A DNA stretch of 64,000 bases from an uncultured bacterium. GTDB taxonomy: Bacteria; Planctomycetota; UBA1135; GCA-002686595. Positions 34,481 through 44,343 of the stretch are shown piece after piece. The position numbers were made by a program, and so were the translations under genes. Position 1 is the first letter of the stretch, and every line of letters starts with the position of its first letter. The stretch is from the NCBI GenBank assembly GCA_937905825.1, contig CALCXM010000034.1:1-64000 (forward strand), read 5' to 3'. Below the pieces are notes generated by a model. The model searched no databases, had not been told where the DNA came from, and saw only the letters and a list, made by a program, of their open reading frames with translations.

Positions 34481-36231
34481 GTGCGCATCATCAAGCCCGG
34501 CAGAGCTCGGGGATCTTGCGTGTCCGCGTAGCTTTCACGCCCGCGTTCCACGTAGGCGTGGGGTCCGTTGGCGTTGGCGGGCAGGGCGCTGCGCTCGAGC
34601 AGTTCCTTGTCGCGTTGCGGGTCGATGCAGCGCACGATGCGGCTGGCGATGTAGGGCTGCAGGGCCGCTTGCATCAAGGCCTTGGTGGCGGGGGCGTGAC
34701 TCGCGCCAACCACGGTCACGACCACCGGCTGATGGAAGAGCAGGTCCACCGCCCGCGCGTAACCGGCCACGTAATGCCCGTTGCTGCGGTAGGTGCCGGT
34801 GAAGGACGCCAGCGCTTCCCGTGCGTTGTCTTCGTAGTCGCGCTCTCCAGTCAAGAGCGCCAAGCGCAGCAGAGCCTCCGCCATGACGGAGTTCTCGAGG
34901 ATCGAGCGATTGCGCCGCCTCAAACCCCCGTGTGCGTAGGGGTCGTAGGCCTTGTCGTAGAAGCCAGCGTTGTCCGCGCGCAAGTTTTCAATCGTCAGGC
35001 CCGCGAGTTGCTCGGCCTGCGCCAGGTAGCGATTCTCTCCGGCGAACTGAGCGGCGTCCACCAAGGCGCGCAGGGTGTAGGCTTGATCGCCCAAAAGACC
35101 CGCGAGGTGCGGCTTGCCATCGAAGTAGTGGCTCATGCCAGTTTTCTCGTCCCACATCTCTTCCATCAAGAAGTCGAGGGTTTGCAAGGCTTGGGCTTGC
35201 CACTTGGGATCCCCCAAAACAGCGCTGGCCTTCAACAAAGTGGAAACCGCCATGGCGTTCCAGTTGGTGAAGATCGTCGGATCGCAGGGCGGTGCGCCGC
35301 GCGCTTGGCGGGCCTTGAGGTTCATGTGCGCGTACTCCGGGTCCGCGTCCTGGGAGCCGCGGAAGGCTCCAACCTCCGGATCGAGCAGGCGACTTTGCAA
35401 CCACTCCAAACCGTGTTCGGCGGTGGCTCGGAATTCCTCATCCCCGAGGGCTTGGGTGCCTTCCAGGTAGATGAAGATGCGTTGCACATTGCTGTCCAGC
35501 ATCTTCTCCGTGTTCGGCACGCTCCAGTCGGCGCGCGTGGCGTAGCGATAGAAACCGCCTTCCACGGAGTCGTGGATCTCTCCCGCTTGCATTTTGCGCA
35601 GGGTGCGCCGCACGAGATCGAGCAGCTCCTGATTGCCGGTCTGAGTCCAGCGAATCAAAGCGAAGTCGATGGCTTCGGGGTGCGGGAACTTGTGTTGCTT
35701 GCCCCAACCGCCGTAGATCGGGTCCGCCGTCTGCAGCACGCTCTCGGTGACGCGCTCGACGATCTCGAGGGACAGGTCCACCACGGGCACGCCGAGGGCG
35801 GCCTTGGAGGGCGGGGGAGCCGGGGCCCCTTGCATTTGGGGTTTGCCCCGGGCGAGCTGGGACCTCAAAGCCTCGGGGCCCTGGGCGTAGCCCGTGGCCA
35901 CCTCCTGCAGGCGCTCCAGGAGCTCGCGCTTGTCCAAGAAGTTGTCCGCCCCGAGCAGTTCACCTTTCTCGTCGAGCCAGGCCAGGGTGGGCCAGCCACC
36001 GAGGCTGTAGCGGCTCTCGATGTCGGGCCGGCGGTCCTTGTCCACCAGGATCGCCACGAAGTGCTGTTGGAGCTCCTGCTGGATCTCAGGGGCCGCCAGG
36101 ATCGAACGCTCGAGCTCCCGGCACCAACGGCACCAAGCGGCTTTCACGAAGAGCAGCACCGGCACCTGGCGGGTTCGGGCTTCCTCAAACGCCGCGTCAT
36201 TCCAATCGAGCCAAGTCATTCGTTTCTCCAT
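34477..36231 (-). CDS. Thioredoxin/DUF255 protein (YyaL/SPATA20-like)
   Basis: 584 residues. The N-terminal 125 residues are a thioredoxin fold with active site AAWCRWCRELER (CxxC at about 33-36) and the cis-Pro segment GGWPTLAWLD. The rest is an alpha/alpha barrel of the type seen in DUF255/YyaL and human SPATA20: DPIYGGWGKQHKFPHPEAIDF, GEIHDSVEGGFYRYATRADW and VPNTEKMLDSNVQ are family hallmarks. It is somewhat shorter than the usual 650-700. The family is thought cytoplasmic and of unclear catalytic role. Start taken as the first ATG; a second ATG lies four codons on. It is coupled to the membrane glycosyltransferase-like gene. Confidence 0.87.
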   Translation of the reverse strand: MEKRMTWLDWNDAAFEEARTRQVPVLLFVKAAWCRWCRELERSILAAPEIQQELQQHFVAILVDKDRRPDIESRYSLGGWPTLAWLDEKGELLGADNFLDKRELLERLQEVATGYAQGPEALRSQLARGKPQMQGAPAPPPSKAALGVPVVDLSLEIVERVTESVLQTADPIYGGWGKQHKFPHPEAIDFALIRWTQTGNQELLDLVRRTLRKMQAGEIHDSVEGGFYRYATRADWSVPNTEKMLDSNVQRIFIYLEGTQALGDEEFRATAEHGLEWLQSRLLDPEVGAFRGSQDADPEYAHMNLKARQARGAPPCDPTIFTNWNAMAVSTLLKASAVLGDPKWQAQALQTLDFLMEEMWDEKTGMSHYFDGKPHLAGLLGDQAYTLRALVDAAQFAGENRYLAQAEQLAGLTIENLRADNAGFYDKAYDPYAHGGLRRRNRSILENSVMAEALLRLALLTGERDYEDNAREALASFTGTYRSNGHYVAGYARAVDLLFHQPVVVTVVGASHAPATKALMQAALQPYIASRIVRCIDPQRDKELLERSALPANANGPHAYVERGRESYADTQDPRALPGLMMRT

Positions 36232-36521
36232 CCTCAGAAGTCTCTCTTCGTTCCTTGATCATGGCTCACTGAAGGGCGCGCTCCAATGGCCTGGCCCGTG
36301 ACTCGCTTCGGGACTTGCGCTGGGACCCGCGCGAAAAGCTGACGGGCGGCGGACTTCTCAGCTCTTGGGGTGGCCCCACATGGGTAATTTCCCCTGATTT
36401 CTAGCCCGAAATCGAGAGCAGGCTCAGGAATGGCCCCCTCGCTGTACGAGGAAGAATGCACCCCGTACCACCCCTCTATTTCTTCACTCGCAAAAGAAAC
36501 ACCGCGCGACGGTGCATCAGT

Positions 36522-38588
36522 ATGGAAGCTCTACCCACGTTCCTGTTCTTCGCTCTCAGTTGTCTAACCGGCGCCTTCGTCACGTGGCAGATCCTGGCCC
36601 AGAGGTATGCCAACAACCTCTCGGAGATGGAGGAGGAGATGACCAAGGAGCTGCGCTCGACCTTGTCGAGCTATTGTGATTTGGAAAGTCGCATGGGGCA
36701 GATCCTGCACAGCATGTCGGACAAGGAGGTGATGTTCAACCAACGCATCTCCGCCCAACAGGTCAACCTGAGCGAGTTGCAAGTGGCCCTTGGCCACGGG
36801 GGAGGGGAGAGCAGTAGCGTCGCAGACGACCTCGACGCGGCCTTCGAGCGCGCCCTCGAGCCGATCTCTGCGGCCTTCGGCAACGATCATGTGGGCGAGT
36901 TGCCTTCAACCGCCCAAGAGTTGGGAGACCTCTTCGACAACTTGGACACGCAGACCAAGTTCCTGACGAAGGGCCAGCTGGAAGCTGTCGAGAAGCAAAA
37001 CCTCGCCATCGCCGAGTTGGCGATCTGGTCACGGGAGGACGCTCCTTTGCGGGAAGCGATCCAACACCATGAGAAAGCGCTCGCCGGATGGAAGCGTTTG
37101 CACGGGGAACTCACGGACACGAACGAAAACCAGTTGCGCCTGCTGCAGGACTGCCTGGCCGAGTTCAAGCCGATGGCAGAGCAGATCGAAGGTCAAGAGC
37201 AGCTCTTCGGGTCTTGGAACGCAAGGCTGGAAGAGGCCGAGGTGCAGGCCAACGAGCGCGTTAGCGAACTCGAGGCGCGCATCGCTGAGCTAGAGCCCAA
37301 AGCAGAGCAGTTGGTGAGCAGCGAAGCGCAGTGCGCGGAGTTGCAAAGCGAGCTCGGCGATTTGCGCCTGGAAATCGAAAGCAAGCAGGCGGAACTCAAC
37401 TCCCTTTCCGAGCAGCACGCCGAACTCACTGGCGCCCGCGAGACTCTCAGTAGCCAGACGGCAGAATTGGTGCAAGAGGTCGAAGGGCTCAAGGCCGAGC
37501 AGGCCCGCAGCGCTTCGGACATTGGAGTGCTCAAGAGCTCCCATCAGGATGAGATCCACGGGCTGGAAGGCCGCTTGAAAGAACTGGAGCCCCTGACGGA
37601 CCGCGTTCAGGCCCTCGGTGAGAAAGCGGACGCACTCAGCGCGGAACTCGCCAGCAAGACCCAGGAAGTGCAGGAGCTGCAAGCTGAGCTTTCGGGCAAG
37701 ACCGACAGCTGCAGTTCCTTGGAGTCCTCCTTCGGCGAGGCCAACGAACGGGCCAACGAACTGGAAAGCCAGCTCGGTCAGAAGAGCGAGGAGCTTGAAA
37801 GCGCCAAAGCGGAACTGGAAGCGACTCGCGGCCAATTGTCGCAGCTCGGTGAAGGGCTCACCGCTGCCCGTCTAGAGATGGAGTCCATGGAGAACCAGGC
37901 CAACGAAGATCGCGTGAACTTCGAGCAGCAGCTCGAGGAACTGCAAACGCAGATCACGGAAGTCAAAGGCAGCCTGGGGCAGACTAGCGGAGAGCTGGAG
38001 CAGAACCAGCAGCAGGTCCAGGAGCTGAAGAGTTCCTTGGAGAGCGCCGAATTTGCCAAGGGCGACTTGGAGCAGCAGCTCAAGGAGACGCAAACCAACG
38101 CCTCCGAGCAGGAAGCCAAGATCGAGGAGCTCTGCCAGAAACTGGAAGAGCACGCGAAGGAGATCTCCAGCCGCGACAAGGCCCTCGGCAGCAAGGCAAA
38201 AGAGGTCAAGAAGCTGCGCGCCGAGCTCAACGAGGTCGACTCCCAGCGCTACGACTTGGAGCAGAACCTGGCCAAGCGCGAGGAGGTGCTCGAGCAGAAG
38301 GACCACGAGATGGACGAGCTGCAGGGGATCCTCGACGCGATCGAAGCCGCCAAGGGCGACCTGGAGTCCGAGCTGGCCAAAACCACTGAGGAAGCCAACG
38401 CCAAGAAGAACCAGATCGACGAACTGCAGGAGGCCCTGCAAGTGGCCACCGGTGATGCCCAAAGCACGCACCAGCAGATGATCGCGAAGATGTCGACCCT
38501 CAAGGAAGCCAAGCAGATGTTCGAGGCCCTGCGTCCGATGCTCGAAGGCTTGGAGAGCAAGATCGGCGACGTGGAAGACACTGAGTAG
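36522..38588 (+). CDS. Membrane-anchored long coiled-coil protein
   Basis: 688 residues from the ATG at 36522 (MEALPTFLFFALSCLTGAFV); a further 22 codons to an ATG at 36456 are open but precede the hydrophobic helix without adding to it. One N-terminal transmembrane helix is followed by over 600 residues of almost unbroken heptad repeats rich in Glu, Gln, Lys, Leu and Ala (for example SELQVALG, ELESQLGQKSEELESAKAEL). There is no catalytic motif. Proteins of this shape act as spacers or scaffolds, or in chromosome or envelope organisation; myosin-tail-like similarity would be compositional. A strong terminator follows. Confidence 0.75.
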   Translation: MEALPTFLFFALSCLTGAFVTWQILAQRYANNLSEMEEEMTKELRSTLSSYCDLESRMGQILHSMSDKEVMFNQRISAQQVNLSELQVALGHGGGESSSVADDLDAAFERALEPISAAFGNDHVGELPSTAQELGDLFDNLDTQTKFLTKGQLEAVEKQNLAIAELAIWSREDAPLREAIQHHEKALAGWKRLHGELTDTNENQLRLLQDCLAEFKPMAEQIEGQEQLFGSWNARLEEAEVQANERVSELEARIAELEPKAEQLVSSEAQCAELQSELGDLRLEIESKQAELNSLSEQHAELTGARETLSSQTAELVQEVEGLKAEQARSASDIGVLKSSHQDEIHGLEGRLKELEPLTDRVQALGEKADALSAELASKTQEVQELQAELSGKTDSCSSLESSFGEANERANELESQLGQKSEELESAKAELEATRGQLSQLGEGLTAARLEMESMENQANEDRVNFEQQLEELQTQITEVKGSLGQTSGELEQNQQQVQELKSSLESAEFAKGDLEQQLKETQTNASEQEAKIEELCQKLEEHAKEISSRDKALGSKAKEVKKLRAELNEVDSQRYDLEQNLAKREEVLEQKDHEMDELQGILDAIEAAKGDLESELAKTTEEANAKKNQIDELQEALQVATGDAQSTHQQMIAKMSTLKEAKQMFEALRPMLEGLESKIGDVEDTE

Positions 38589-38640
38589 CGGCCTGCCGTG
38601 CTTCGAAGCCGGCAACGCTTCGAATCAGGCAACGAATAGG

Positions 38641-38677
38641 AGAAGGGCCAGCTCGGCGATGCCGAGCTGGCCCTTCT
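38641..38677. terminator. Strong bidirectional terminator hairpin
   Basis: AGAAGGGCCAGCTCGGC at 38641-38657 is the exact reverse complement of 38661-38677, a 17-bp stem with a GAT loop. Pyrimidine-rich TTCT and AGAA sequences at the two edges give U-rich tails in both directions. It lies between the convergent coiled-coil gene and rsfS. Confidence 0.85.
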
Positions 38678-38698
38678 TCTGATGGATACGCGGATCGA

Positions 38699-39100
38699 CT
38701 ACTCGAGCGAAGTGGTCCCGGTGCTCACCGTCGGATCGGGTAGATCCGGCACGGCGATCTTCTGCCACTCCTCTTGGGGGCATTGCTCGTAGAGTTGATC
38801 CAGGTCGTAGAAGTCACGGGCTTCCTCCTGAAGGATGTGCACGACCACGTCACCGTAGTCGAGCAGAATCCACCAGCAGGCGTCCGCGCCTTCTGCCTTG
38901 CGATAGGTTTCGCCAGCCGCTTTCAAGCGCACGTGCAGTTCCTGATGGATCGCTTTCACGTGCGGCCGGTTGAGGCCGGTCACGACCACGAAGTAGTCCA
39001 CCACCTGCAACTGGTCGACGACCTCGTAAACCTTGATGTCTACGCCTTTCTTCTGGTCCGCCAGGTGGGCGGCTGAGGCTGCGAGGGTCAGTGCGTCGAT
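38699..39100 (-). CDS. rsfS: Ribosomal silencing factor RsfS, apparent ATC start
   Basis: RsfS/Iojap binds ribosomal protein uL14 and blocks subunit joining in starvation. VDYFVVVTGLNRPHVKAI, DACWWILLDYGDVVVHIL and EARDFYDLDQLY are diagnostic. The only standard start codon is a TTG at 39010, but it would remove the conserved N-terminal helix. In the same frame, upstream codons give IDALTLAASAAHLADQKKG and then VDIKVYEVV, a perfect RsfS N-terminus, closed by a TAG at 39113-39115. No ATG, GTG or TTG lies in that stretch. An AGGAG (39110-39114) stands nine bases before an ATC at 39098-39100, which I take as the start. CTG at 39089-39091 is the alternative. Confidence 0.85.
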   Translation of the reverse strand: MDALTLAASAAHLADQKKGVDIKVYEVVDQLQVVDYFVVVTGLNRPHVKAIHQELHVRLKAAGETYRKAEGADACWWILLDYGDVVVHILQEEARDFYDLDQLYEQCPQEEWQKIAVPDLPDPTVSTGTTSLE

Positions 39101-39134
39101 GGTGAAGTACTCCTAAGTATTGTCGTGATGTCCG

Positions 39135-41186
39135 TTAGGACTGGAAAGACTGGAAGAGGGGCAAGAAGACCAGGGCCACCACCGTCATCAACTTGATGAG
39201 GATGTTGAGGGCCGGGCCTGAGGTGTCCTTGAAGGGGTCACCGACCGTGTCGCCAACGACAGCAGCCTTGTGGGCGTCGGAGCCCTTGCCGCCGTGGATG
39301 CCGCCTTCGATGCACTTCTTGGCATTGTCCCAAGCACCACCCGCGTTGGCCATGAAGATGGCCATCATGATGCCGGTGACGAGGGAGCCAGCGAGCAGAC
39401 CACCGAGGGCCTCCACGCTGCAGAAGCCCACCGCGACGGGGGCGACGACAGCGATCAAACCGGGAAGGATCATCTGCTTGAGCGATCCGTCCGTGGAGAT
39501 CTTGACGCAACGTGCGGCGTCGGGTTTCACCGAGCCGTCCATGATGCCGGGGTTCTCGCGGAACTGACGGCGAATCTCTTCGACCATCGCGAAGGCCGCG
39601 TTGCCCACGGCGCGCATGGTCATGGCGCTGAAGAGGAAGGGCAGGATGCCGCCGAGCAGCATGCCGACCATCACGTTGGTGGAGTTGATGTTCAGGACGA
39701 GGGTGTGACCGGGGGTGCCAGCCTGGCTGCAGAAGGCGCTGAACAGTGCCAGTGCGGTCAGAGCGGCGGAACCAATGGCGAAGCCTTTGCCGATGGCGGC
39801 GGTGGTGTTGCCCACGGCGTCCAGAGCGTCGGTGCGCTTGCGGACTTCTTCGGGCAGTTCGGCCATCTCGGCCAAACCACCGGCGTTGTCAGCGACGGGG
39901 CCATACGCGTCGACGCCCAGGGTGATGCCCAGAGTGGAGAGCATGCCGACGGCGGAGAGAGCCACGCCGTAGACGCCAGCCATTTCGTAGGCAATCAAGA
40001 TCGCGCCACAGATCAGAAGAACGGGAGCGGCGACGGACTCCATGCCGGTCGCGAGACCGTGGATGATGTTCGTGGCTGCGCCGGTTTCCGACTGCTTGGC
40101 GATATTCAAGACGGGCTTGCCGTCCGATCCGGTGTAGTACTCGGTGACCTTGCCGATCGCGATGCCGATGATGGTTCCGGAAGCGATGGCGACCAGCAGC
40201 CTCCAACCGATGACACCGGCGGGGAAGGTCAAGAGGGCCAGGCAGAGGGCTGCGGAGGCAGCGATCGCGAGGACCGAAGCAATGTTCACACCGCGGTGCA
40301 GGGCGGAGGAGATGTGCGCCTCGTCCTTGGCCTTGACCATGAAGGTTCCAATGATGGAAGCGAGGATGCCGAGGCCTGCAACGCCGAGGGGCAGGAGGAC
40401 CATGTTGTGCATGTTCTCTTGGCCCGCGTAGGCGGTGGCGCCCAGGATCATGGTCGCGATGATCGAGCCCACGTAGGACTCGAACAGGTCGGCGCCCATG
40501 CCGGCCACGTCGCCGACGTTGTCGCCCACGTTGTCCGCGATGGTGCCCGGGTTGCGGGGGTCGTCTTCCGGGATGCCTGCCTCGACCTTGCCGACCAGGT
40601 CAGCCCCGACGTCTGCGGCCTTGGTGAAGATGCCACCGCCGACGCGCGAGAAGAGGGCGATCGAAGACGCACCGAAGCTGAAGCCGAGCACATGGTTGAG
40701 GGAAGCCACGCTGAAGCCATTGTCGGCGGCGTACAGAAGCGTGAAGCCAACGACGCCGGCGAGGGCCAGGCCCACAACGCTCATGCCCATGACGACACCA
40801 CTGGAGAAGGCGACGCCGAGTGCTTCGGTCAAGCTGTTGCGTGCGCCCTGCGTGGTCCGCACGGCGGCGCGGGTCGCGGTGTGCATGCCGAAGTAGCCAG
40901 CGATGCCGGATGCCAAGGCACCGGCGACGAAGGCGATGGCCGTCTTGGATCCCAGACCCTTATCTTCAGGGCAGGCGAAGATGATCCCGCCGACGATGAC
41001 GACGAAGACCGCAAGCCAGGTGTACTCAGTTTTGAGGAACGCAGCGGCGCCCTCTTGAACCTGCTTGGAGATCTCCTGCATTTTTGCGGAGCCAGCGTCT
41101 TTCTTCATGATGCCGAAGAATCGGGCGATCGCGAAGAGCAGGGCGAAGATGGCGCAACCGCCGACGATGTAGAGAAATGAATCCAT
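39135..41186 (-). CDS. hppA: Membrane-bound ion-pumping pyrophosphatase
   Basis: 683 residues with about 16 transmembrane helices. It hydrolyses PPi and pumps H+ or Na+ across the membrane. Catalytic signatures are [22 protein letters not shown] and [21 protein letters not shown], both complete, and the C-terminal [18 protein letters not shown]. The [10 protein letters not shown] stretch has Ala where K+-independent enzymes have Lys, which indicates the K+-dependent class. It is transcribed toward rsfS, 34 bases away. PPi-phosphofructokinase at 12.5 kb suggests PPi-based energy conservation in this organism. Confidence 0.95.
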   Translation of the reverse strand: MDSFLYIVGGCAIFALLFAIARFFGIMKKDAGSAKMQEISKQVQEGAAAFLKTEYTWLAVFVVIVGGIIFACPEDKGLGSKTAIAFVAGALASGIAGYFGMHTATRAAVRTTQGARNSLTEALGVAFSSGVVMGMSVVGLALAGVVGFTLLYAADNGFSVASLNHVLGFSFGASSIALFSRVGGGIFTKAADVGADLVGKVEAGIPEDDPRNPGTIADNVGDNVGDVAGMGADLFESYVGSIIATMILGATAYAGQENMHNMVLLPLGVAGLGILASIIGTFMVKAKDEAHISSALHRGVNIASVLAIAASAALCLALLTFPAGVIGWRLLVAIASGTIIGIAIGKVTEYYTGSDGKPVLNIAKQSETGAATNIIHGLATGMESVAAPVLLICGAILIAYEMAGVYGVALSAVGMLSTLGITLGVDAYGPVADNAGGLAEMAELPEEVRKRTDALDAVGNTTAAIGKGFAIGSAALTALALFSAFCSQAGTPGHTLVLNINSTNVMVGMLLGGILPFLFSAMTMRAVGNAAFAMVEEIRRQFRENPGIMDGSVKPDAARCVKISTDGSLKQMILPGLIAVVAPVAVGFCSVEALGGLLAGSLVTGIMMAIFMANAGGAWDNAKKCIEGGIHGGKGSDAHKAAVVGDTVGDPFKDTSGPALNILIKLMTVVALVFLPLFQSFQS

Positions 41187-41590
41187 TGGAAAAGGAGTCA
41201 GGGACTGAGGTGATCGAACGCGCCACGGCAGAGGCGTCTGCAGCGCACATATTCTTGGGAGCGTCTGCGGACCGCAGACCTAGCTCGCACTCCGCAGGGG
41301 CGGGACGCCCGAGGGGAGTTTCGAGCCAAAAAGGATACGGCGAGCCCATGAACCGTCAACATGGCGCGGCCTAAATCCGGGAGCTGGAGTTCCAGGGCAG
41401 GACCTTTTTTTCCTCAGGGGCGGGCCGGCCCACCCGGATTGCGGCCGCTCTGGATGCGCCGCGGGGCTCGGGGCGCCCAGGCTGCCAGTGCCGGTATGAC
41501 CGCTCGAGATTGGCTCGAAATGGCCCTTGGCGGGCGAGAAGGGCCTCCGGGAGGTCCCTCGGAGCCGGCCCAAACCACGCGCCCGGGGAG
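41187..41590. other. Intergenic region between hppA and DedA gene
   Basis: 404 bases. It must carry the hppA promoter at its left side. A run of eight T (about 41404-41411) follows a short CTGGA/TCCAG stem, which could end a rightward transcript, but no rightward gene is visible. Otherwise nothing supported. Confidence 0.35.
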
Positions 41591-42283
41591 TTAGCTGGGC
41601 TCGTTCCCGTCGCGCTCTCGGGGGGCCTCAGTCTCGGGAGTCTTTTCGACCTGCATCTTGGTCACCTGAAGCTCCCGGCGACGAATCACGACCCGGTAGA
41701 GCACCACGGTCAGCACCATCACGAGGATGAAGGCCAGCACCAGGTGGAAGTTCTCCATCTTGTTCTTCAACTGATCGACGTGGCCGCCAAAGACCATGGC
41801 GATGTAGATCGAGGTCGGCACGGAGATCAGAATCCCCAAGGTGTCGAGGATCGCGAAGCGCAGGTAACCCATGCCGAGGGTGCCCGCCGTGAAGTACGCC
41901 GGAATGCGAATCCCAGGCAGGAACCGGCAAAAGAACACCAGCAGGCTTCCGTGCCGTTTGAACTTCTCCTCGACGATTGCAAAGCGTTCGGGGTGCAAGA
42001 GCTTGGACACCCAGCGGTTCTCCAAGGCGCTCGTGCCCCATTTACGACCGATCAGGTAAGGCAAGGAATCCCCGAGCAGAATGGCCACGGAGCACACGAT
42101 GGTGATCGGGACGAACTCCACTTTGCCCTGGTGCAGCAAGAGTCCCGAAGCGATCAAGGTGACCTCTTCCGGGAGTGGCAAACCGACACCGCACAGCAGC
42201 AGAATGACGAAGGGCCCCAGATAGTTGAAGCGCGAGACGAGCTCCTCAATCCATGAGGGCAGTTCGAGAAGGAGAAATTCCAC
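41591..42283 (-). CDS. DedA family membrane protein
   Basis: 230 residues from a GTG at 42283 (VEFLLLELPSWIEELVSRF); an ATG at 42334 in frame would overlap the upstream gene by 41 bases and adds residues unlike the family. DedA (SNARE-associated) hallmarks are GVGLPLPEEVTLIASGLLL, GDSLPYLIGRKWG and FFCRFLPGIRIPAYFTAGTLGM, the last being the conserved F/YGRFxPGxR motif. The C-terminal tail is polar (MQVEKTPETEAPRERDG). DedA proteins act in lipid carrier (undecaprenyl phosphate or phospholipid) flipping. The gene begins 10 bases after the TPR-like gene's stop. Confidence 0.88.
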   Translation of the reverse strand: MEFLLLELPSWIEELVSRFNYLGPFVILLLCGVGLPLPEEVTLIASGLLLHQGKVEFVPITIVCSVAILLGDSLPYLIGRKWGTSALENRWVSKLLHPERFAIVEEKFKRHGSLLVFFCRFLPGIRIPAYFTAGTLGMGYLRFAILDTLGILISVPTSIYIAMVFGGHVDQLKNKMENFHLVLAFILVMVLTVVLYRVVIRRRELQVTKMQVEKTPETEAPRERDGNEPS

Positions 42284-42293
42284 GGGGGGGATG

Positions 42294-43196
42294 CTACTCC
42301 GGGAGCTTGCTGGGCTCAATCGAAAGCGCTTCATCCAGGGCTTCCTGGGCTTCTTCTTTGGCGACCTTGGCCAAGGGGAATTCCAGATCCTGCGCTCGCT
42401 GGAATGCGCTCACGGCGAGCTTAAACAGCTCCTGTCGGCCTCCGGGCCAATGGGCCCCGTCTGCGGACTCCCCGACGAATCCGGCAAAGAGCCCTTTTTG
42501 AAAGTGCAGGGGCCCCGCGTCTCGGACCACGCGCGCCCCTTCGTCCAAGAGTTCGAAGGCCGCGCCTAGGGCTGCGAGCCGGGCTTCCACGTCTGGTTCC
42601 AACTGCGGAGCCGCCAATCGCAGGCACAGGTTGGCCGCCCGCTGGGCCCATGCTTCCGTGGCCCCGGGGTCCAAGTCGCTGGCCTCTTCAAAGGCCAATT
42701 GCGCCGCTTGCCAAGCGCCCGCTTGACCACCCTCCCAAGGAATCGCGCCCTCCGAGTCGCCCACGTTCACCAGCACCAAGCCGCGCGTCAAGGCCAGTTG
42801 CTCCGGGTGCTCCGCGACCTCTTGGCCGCGCAGCAAAAGATCCAGGGCCGCCTGGGTCCAGCGTGTGCGCAGCTCCGGGTTCTTTTGTTGGTAAGGGGAG
42901 GCGCGATCGAAGGCCAGCTTCGAGGCCAGGAAGCTCCAACCGTCCGTGGAGCGCGGCGCGAGGTCCAAGGCGAACTCTGCTCGGGCGTAGGCCGTGTCCA
43001 TGCGCGCGTCGTCCATGGCGCTGCGCACGCGCACCCATTGCCAGGCGGCTGCCACTTCGGAAGCGGGGCCCAGCAGGCGATGGGCGAGGGACGCCTCATA
43101 CGCTTCCTCGCGCTCGCGCAAGCTGCAGAGCCAAAAACCGCCGAAGACAGCAGCCACCAGGAACCAGGTGGAAACTCGCGGACGAACCAAATTCAT
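42294..43196 (-). CDS. Membrane-anchored TPR-like protein
   Basis: 300 residues from the ATG at 43196 (MNLVRPRVSTWFLVAAVFGGFWLC), with one N-terminal transmembrane helix. Helical pairs follow, such as MDTAYARAEFALDLAPRSTDGWSF and QAAQLAFEEASDLDPGATEAWAQRA, in the pattern A..F..A..LDP typical of TPR repeats. The start ATG overlaps the stop of the permease gene (ATGA at 43193-43196). Possibly an accessory of the ABC permease or simply co-transcribed. No catalytic motif. Confidence 0.72.
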   Translation of the reverse strand: MNLVRPRVSTWFLVAAVFGGFWLCSLREREEAYEASLAHRLLGPASEVAAAWQWVRVRSAMDDARMDTAYARAEFALDLAPRSTDGWSFLASKLAFDRASPYQQKNPELRTRWTQAALDLLLRGQEVAEHPEQLALTRGLVLVNVGDSEGAIPWEGGQAGAWQAAQLAFEEASDLDPGATEAWAQRAANLCLRLAAPQLEPDVEARLAALGAAFELLDEGARVVRDAGPLHFQKGLFAGFVGESADGAHWPGGRQELFKLAVSAFQRAQDLEFPLAKVAKEEAQEALDEALSIEPSKLPE

Positions 43197-44275
43197 CGGC
43201 CCACCCTCCAACGGCCCAAGCTGAGCCAAACGGATGCGAGACCAAGGCTCACCAAGATCAGGGTGCCGCACCAGGTCTGCACGGGCATCTGCCCTGGACC
43301 GCGTCCTTGGGCGAGCCAGCCCAGGGCTTCCGGCAAGTCAAATCCGGGCAGCCAACTTGCAAAGCTGGTTTGCGCCCAACGTTCCCCTTCCAACCACACG
43401 AGTCCGTAGCCGCCGAACACGTAGGTCAAGGCCGTCGCGCCGGAGAACCAGGCGCAGAGTCCCAAGGCCAGGGCTTGCGCGACCGCGAGCAAAAGGGCAA
43501 CGCGAGCGAGCACCAACCAACTCGGCACAGCGGCGCTGGTGGCAACGAAGAGTTGCATGCGCGGTTTGTTCAAGAGCAACGAGCGCGTGGCTCCGACCGT
43601 CTCGAACTTGAATTGAACCCGCTCTTGCCCAGGGGCAAGCCCCACGTCCAGGATCGAGATGCGGCCGGGCTGCGATCGATCGGAATCGAAGGGCGTGCTG
43701 CCATCCGCTTCGAAGCTGGTGAGCACGAACTCATCCAAGTCGGCGTCGGAACCGAACAGACCGACTTCAAAGTGAACCCGTGCAGCTCCAGCATGACTTG
43801 GAATGGGAGCGCTCCACCTCAGGTGGCCCTCGTCACCTTCGCGTTGGATTCCTTCCATGGGCAGCGCACCGGCGGAGCGCCACTCTTGCGCCGCGTTCGA
43901 TCCCGCCAGAGCTTCGCAGCATCCGAGCGTGCACAGCAGCCAGACCAAGGCCGCGCACCAGTTGCCCGCCCAGCTGCTAAAGATCATGTTGGCCTTGGAG
44001 GCCGGACTCGAGAGCAACCAGGCGCGCTCGCGTCCCTCTTGCTTGGACCAAGTGCGAAGGCCCTGAAGGGTGGAGAGCGGGATCAAGATCGCGAGCATGG
44101 CGAGCAAGAGATCGGCCCGTCGCAATCCGCGCAGGATGCCTTCTGGCTCCGCCGCACCGAGGCCGACCGACTCGGGCAGTTCCGTTCCGAAGCGCACGGC
44201 GAGCGCCACCGCCAAGAGCGTCAAGCCCAAGCCCGGGTGGACGCCGCGTCGTAAGTGCAAGAGGAACAGTCGCAT
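43193..44275 (-). CDS. ABC-2-type permease-like membrane protein
   Basis: 360 residues. Two hydrophobic segments lie at the start (GLGLTLLAVALAVRFG, LLLAMLAILIPLSTLQG), followed by LRTWSKQEGRERAWLLSSPASK, the 'extracellular-loop-first' pattern of ABC-2 exporter permeases where R-E-R-x-x-x-L-L-S-S-P precedes the next helix. A long periplasmic domain (about residues 135-235) follows, then four or so more helices. The matching ATPase is probably 44838-45686 on the same strand, with one opposite-strand lipoprotein gene in between. Substrate unknown. Confidence 0.7.
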   Translation of the reverse strand: MRLFLLHLRRGVHPGLGLTLLAVALAVRFGTELPESVGLGAAEPEGILRGLRRADLLLAMLAILIPLSTLQGLRTWSKQEGRERAWLLSSPASKANMIFSSWAGNWCAALVWLLCTLGCCEALAGSNAAQEWRSAGALPMEGIQREGDEGHLRWSAPIPSHAGAARVHFEVGLFGSDADLDEFVLTSFEADGSTPFDSDRSQPGRISILDVGLAPGQERVQFKFETVGATRSLLLNKPRMQLFVATSAAVPSWLVLARVALLLAVAQALALGLCAWFSGATALTYVFGGYGLVWLEGERWAQTSFASWLPGFDLPEALGWLAQGRGPGQMPVQTWCGTLILVSLGLASVWLSLGRWRVGR

Positions 44276-44343
44276 GGGCGTACCGTAGCAGGTCGCGGGC
44301 GAAGATAGCGGAACCAGGGCGGGGGACTTGGTAGCTTGGGCCC

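Noticed and set aside
34387-36258. Rightward open frame of about 623 codons
   Set aside because: Antisense of the DUF255 gene, whose motifs are unmistakable on the minus strand.
39270-41180. Rightward open frame of about 636 codons
   Set aside because: Antisense of hppA. The translation is Gly/Asp/His-rich without any fold; the high-GC third positions keep the frame open.
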